Shown: in pieces, positions 63,001 to 64,000 of the stretch | How the letters are laid out: the number at the start of each line of letters is the position of its first letter | How positions within the stretch are numbered: the stretch's first letter is position 1 | DNA from: Rhodococcoides kyotonense | GTDB lineage: Bacteria > Actinomycetota > Actinomycetes > Mycobacteriales > Mycobacteriaceae | Reading direction: 5' to 3' | Assembly: GCF_900188125.1 (NCBI RefSeq) | Contig: NZ_FZOW01000016.1 | Coordinates: forward strand, 57,147-121,146 | DNA length: 64,000 bases | Translations under genes and position numbers: made by a program | The notes under the pieces: model-generated | Database searches by the model: none | The model's input: the letters and a program-made list of their open reading frames with translations, nothing else | Told to the model about the DNA's origin: nothing

Positions 63001-63873
63001 ATGGCCAAGCATTCGAAGAACGCGCACGAGTCCCTCTGGTCGACACCCGCCCCGGAAGTTCTGCGTGCGACCGACACGACGCGAATCGACGACATCGACT
63101 ATTCGCTGACACCAGGTTTCGAGGGTAAGAAGGTCGACGGTCAGGCGTTGCTCGCCGAGCGCGGTGCGGTTCTGTCGGCGTTGCAGGAGAAGCTGTATGC
63201 CAACGGCCGGACAGGAGACCTGAGGTCGATCCTGCTCGTCCTCCAAGGAATGGATACGGCCGGCAAGGGCGGGATGGTCCGGCACGTCATCGGAATGGTC
63301 GATCCGCAGGGCGTCGACCTCGCGTCGTTCGGGGTGCCGACGAAGCAGGAGCGCGAGCACCATTACCTGTGGCGCATTCGGAAGGAGCTGCCTCGCGGCG
63401 GACGGATCGGCGTCTTCGACCGGTCGCACTACGAGGACGTGCTGGTCGTGGCCGTGCACGATCTGGTGCCGCGGCAGGTGTGGGAAGCCCGGTTCGACGA
63501 AATCAACGCGTTCGAGAAGGAGCTGACCGACGAGGGCACGCACATCGTCAAGGTCGCCTTGTTCGTCTCGCCGGAAGAGCAGCGTCGACGCCTTCAGGAG
63601 CGCCTCGATCGGCCCGACAAGCACTGGAAGTACAACCCGGGCGACGTCACCGAGCGCGGCTTTCTACCGCAGTACCGGACTGCGTATCAGCGCGTCGTCG
63701 ATCGGACGAACACCGACTACGCGCCGTGGCACGTGATCCAGGCGGATCGTAAGTGGTACAGCAGATTGGCTGTCACGGAATTGCTGATCGACGCTCTACA
63801 GAAGCTCGAATTGGATTGGCCGAAGGCCGATTTCGACGTCGAACACGAGAAGAAGCGCCTCGCCGAAAGCTGA
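63001..63873 (+). CDS. ppk2: Polyphosphate kinase 2 family protein
   Basis: A 290-aa PPK2-type phosphotransferase using polyphosphate to make nucleoside di- or triphosphates. Walker A is LQGMDTAGKGGMVRH, Walker B region GVFDRSHYEDV, and the lid segment is KHWKYNPGDVTERGF. The length fits the single-domain class I/III group. The substrate (ADP, GDP or AMP) cannot be fixed from sequence. A palindromic element begins directly after its stop. Confidence 0.94.
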   Translation: MAKHSKNAHESLWSTPAPEVLRATDTTRIDDIDYSLTPGFEGKKVDGQALLAERGAVLSALQEKLYANGRTGDLRSILLVLQGMDTAGKGGMVRHVIGMVDPQGVDLASFGVPTKQEREHHYLWRIRKELPRGGRIGVFDRSHYEDVLVVAVHDLVPRQVWEARFDEINAFEKELTDEGTHIVKVALFVSPEEQRRRLQERLDRPDKHWKYNPGDVTERGFLPQYRTAYQRVVDRTNTDYAPWHVIQADRKWYSRLAVTELLIDALQKLELDWPKADFDVEHEKKRLAES

Positions 63874-63905
63874 CCCATGTGCACGGAAACACATAGTGGA
63901 CTATG
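63874..63905. repeat. Intergenic palindrome, copy I, interrupted
   Basis: The left arm GTGCACGGAAACACATAGT (63879-63897) and GG loop are intact, but the right arm stops after ACTATG. The sequence then runs into the end of an IS30-like element, so the insertion probably split this palindrome. Confidence 0.75.
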
Positions 63906-64000
63906 GACATGTTCAATCGGTGGTCGCAACGAGCGACTCGTTGTACTCCTCCACGATATCGGTGAAGATCTGCAGAGGAGTCTTCCATCCGAGTGTCTTG
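63906..64000 (-). mobile_element. IS30-family insertion sequence, right end only
   Basis: Starting where palindrome copy I breaks off, the remaining 95 bp hold the C-terminal end of a transposase and a short non-coding tip (GACATGT...). The other end is outside the window, so terminal repeats and target duplication cannot be checked. Confidence 0.65.
63913..64000 (-). CDS. IS30-family transposase, C-terminal 28 residues (cut by window)
   Basis: The minus strand reads KTLGWKTPLQIFTDIVEEYN and then ESLVATTD before the stop at 63913-63915. R-K-T-L-G-W-K-T-P near the C-terminus is a hallmark of IS30-type DDE transposases. The rest lies beyond position 64000, so integrity is unknown. Confidence 0.8.
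   Translation of the reverse strand, partial: KTLGWKTPLQIFTDIVEEYNESLVATTD

Overview
The window is a GC-rich actinobacterial chromosome segment, most likely Rhodococcus or a close mycolate-producing relative. The evidence is SenX3-RegX3 next to phosphoglycerate mutase, MshA (mycothiol synthesis), an NDMA-dependent methanol dehydrogenase, an HbhA-like protein, and many genes whose -10 box lies 6-8 nt before the start codon (leaderless mRNA). Two blocks follow the order known from the Mycobacterium tuberculosis Rv0472c-Rv0491 region: regX3-senX3-gpm1 at 1-3.7 kb, and YbjN-mshA-ROK regulator-SDR-LdtMt5-like-murB-DUF2505...deoC...hbhA-XRE-DUF445-TetR at 38-59 kb. About 35 kb of other genes separates them here.

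Layout. 1-4.9 kb: a cut-off zinc alcohol dehydrogenase, regX3, senX3, gpm1 and ltrA. 4.9-20 kb: a defence island. It starts with a VapBC45-like toxin-antitoxin pair. It continues with a cassette made of a coiled-coil protein of unknown function, a HEPN-DUF499 ATPase, a DUF1156 DNA methyltransferase and an SNF2-type helicase with a DUF3883-like end. Nested inside are a VapBC pair on the opposite strand and an AbiEii-like nucleotidyltransferase with a small partner, and an XRE regulator closes the island. Copies of GTTGTGCA lie in front of the ATPase, methylase, helicase and regulator genes and may be its operator. 20-24 kb: cytochrome bd oxidase (cydAB) and a carboxylesterase. 24-29.5 kb: methanol dehydrogenase, MoxR AAA ATPase, VWA protein and Ni/Co permease, with histidine-rich loops, read as one metabolic and metal unit. 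29.6-38.3 kb: an acyl-CoA ligase, a tiny aromatic-rich peptide gene, a BMP-type nucleoside ABC importer and an NCS2 purine permease. 38.4-63.9 kb: the conserved backbone described above, plus purU, deoC, two hydrolases, an iron-siderophore lipoprotein with an IdeR-like box, a secreted lipase and a polyphosphate kinase 2. The right edge cuts into an IS30-family transposase.

A dispersed family of short intergenic palindromes (about 10 copies) sits directly behind genes of the backbone and is absent from the defence island. Each typical copy has one main stem plus a mini-hairpin. Two copies share a conserved central module, and one copy is interrupted by the IS30-like element. This family, the defence cassette with its candidate operators, and the His-rich MoxR/VWA/NiCoT unit are the points most worth following up.
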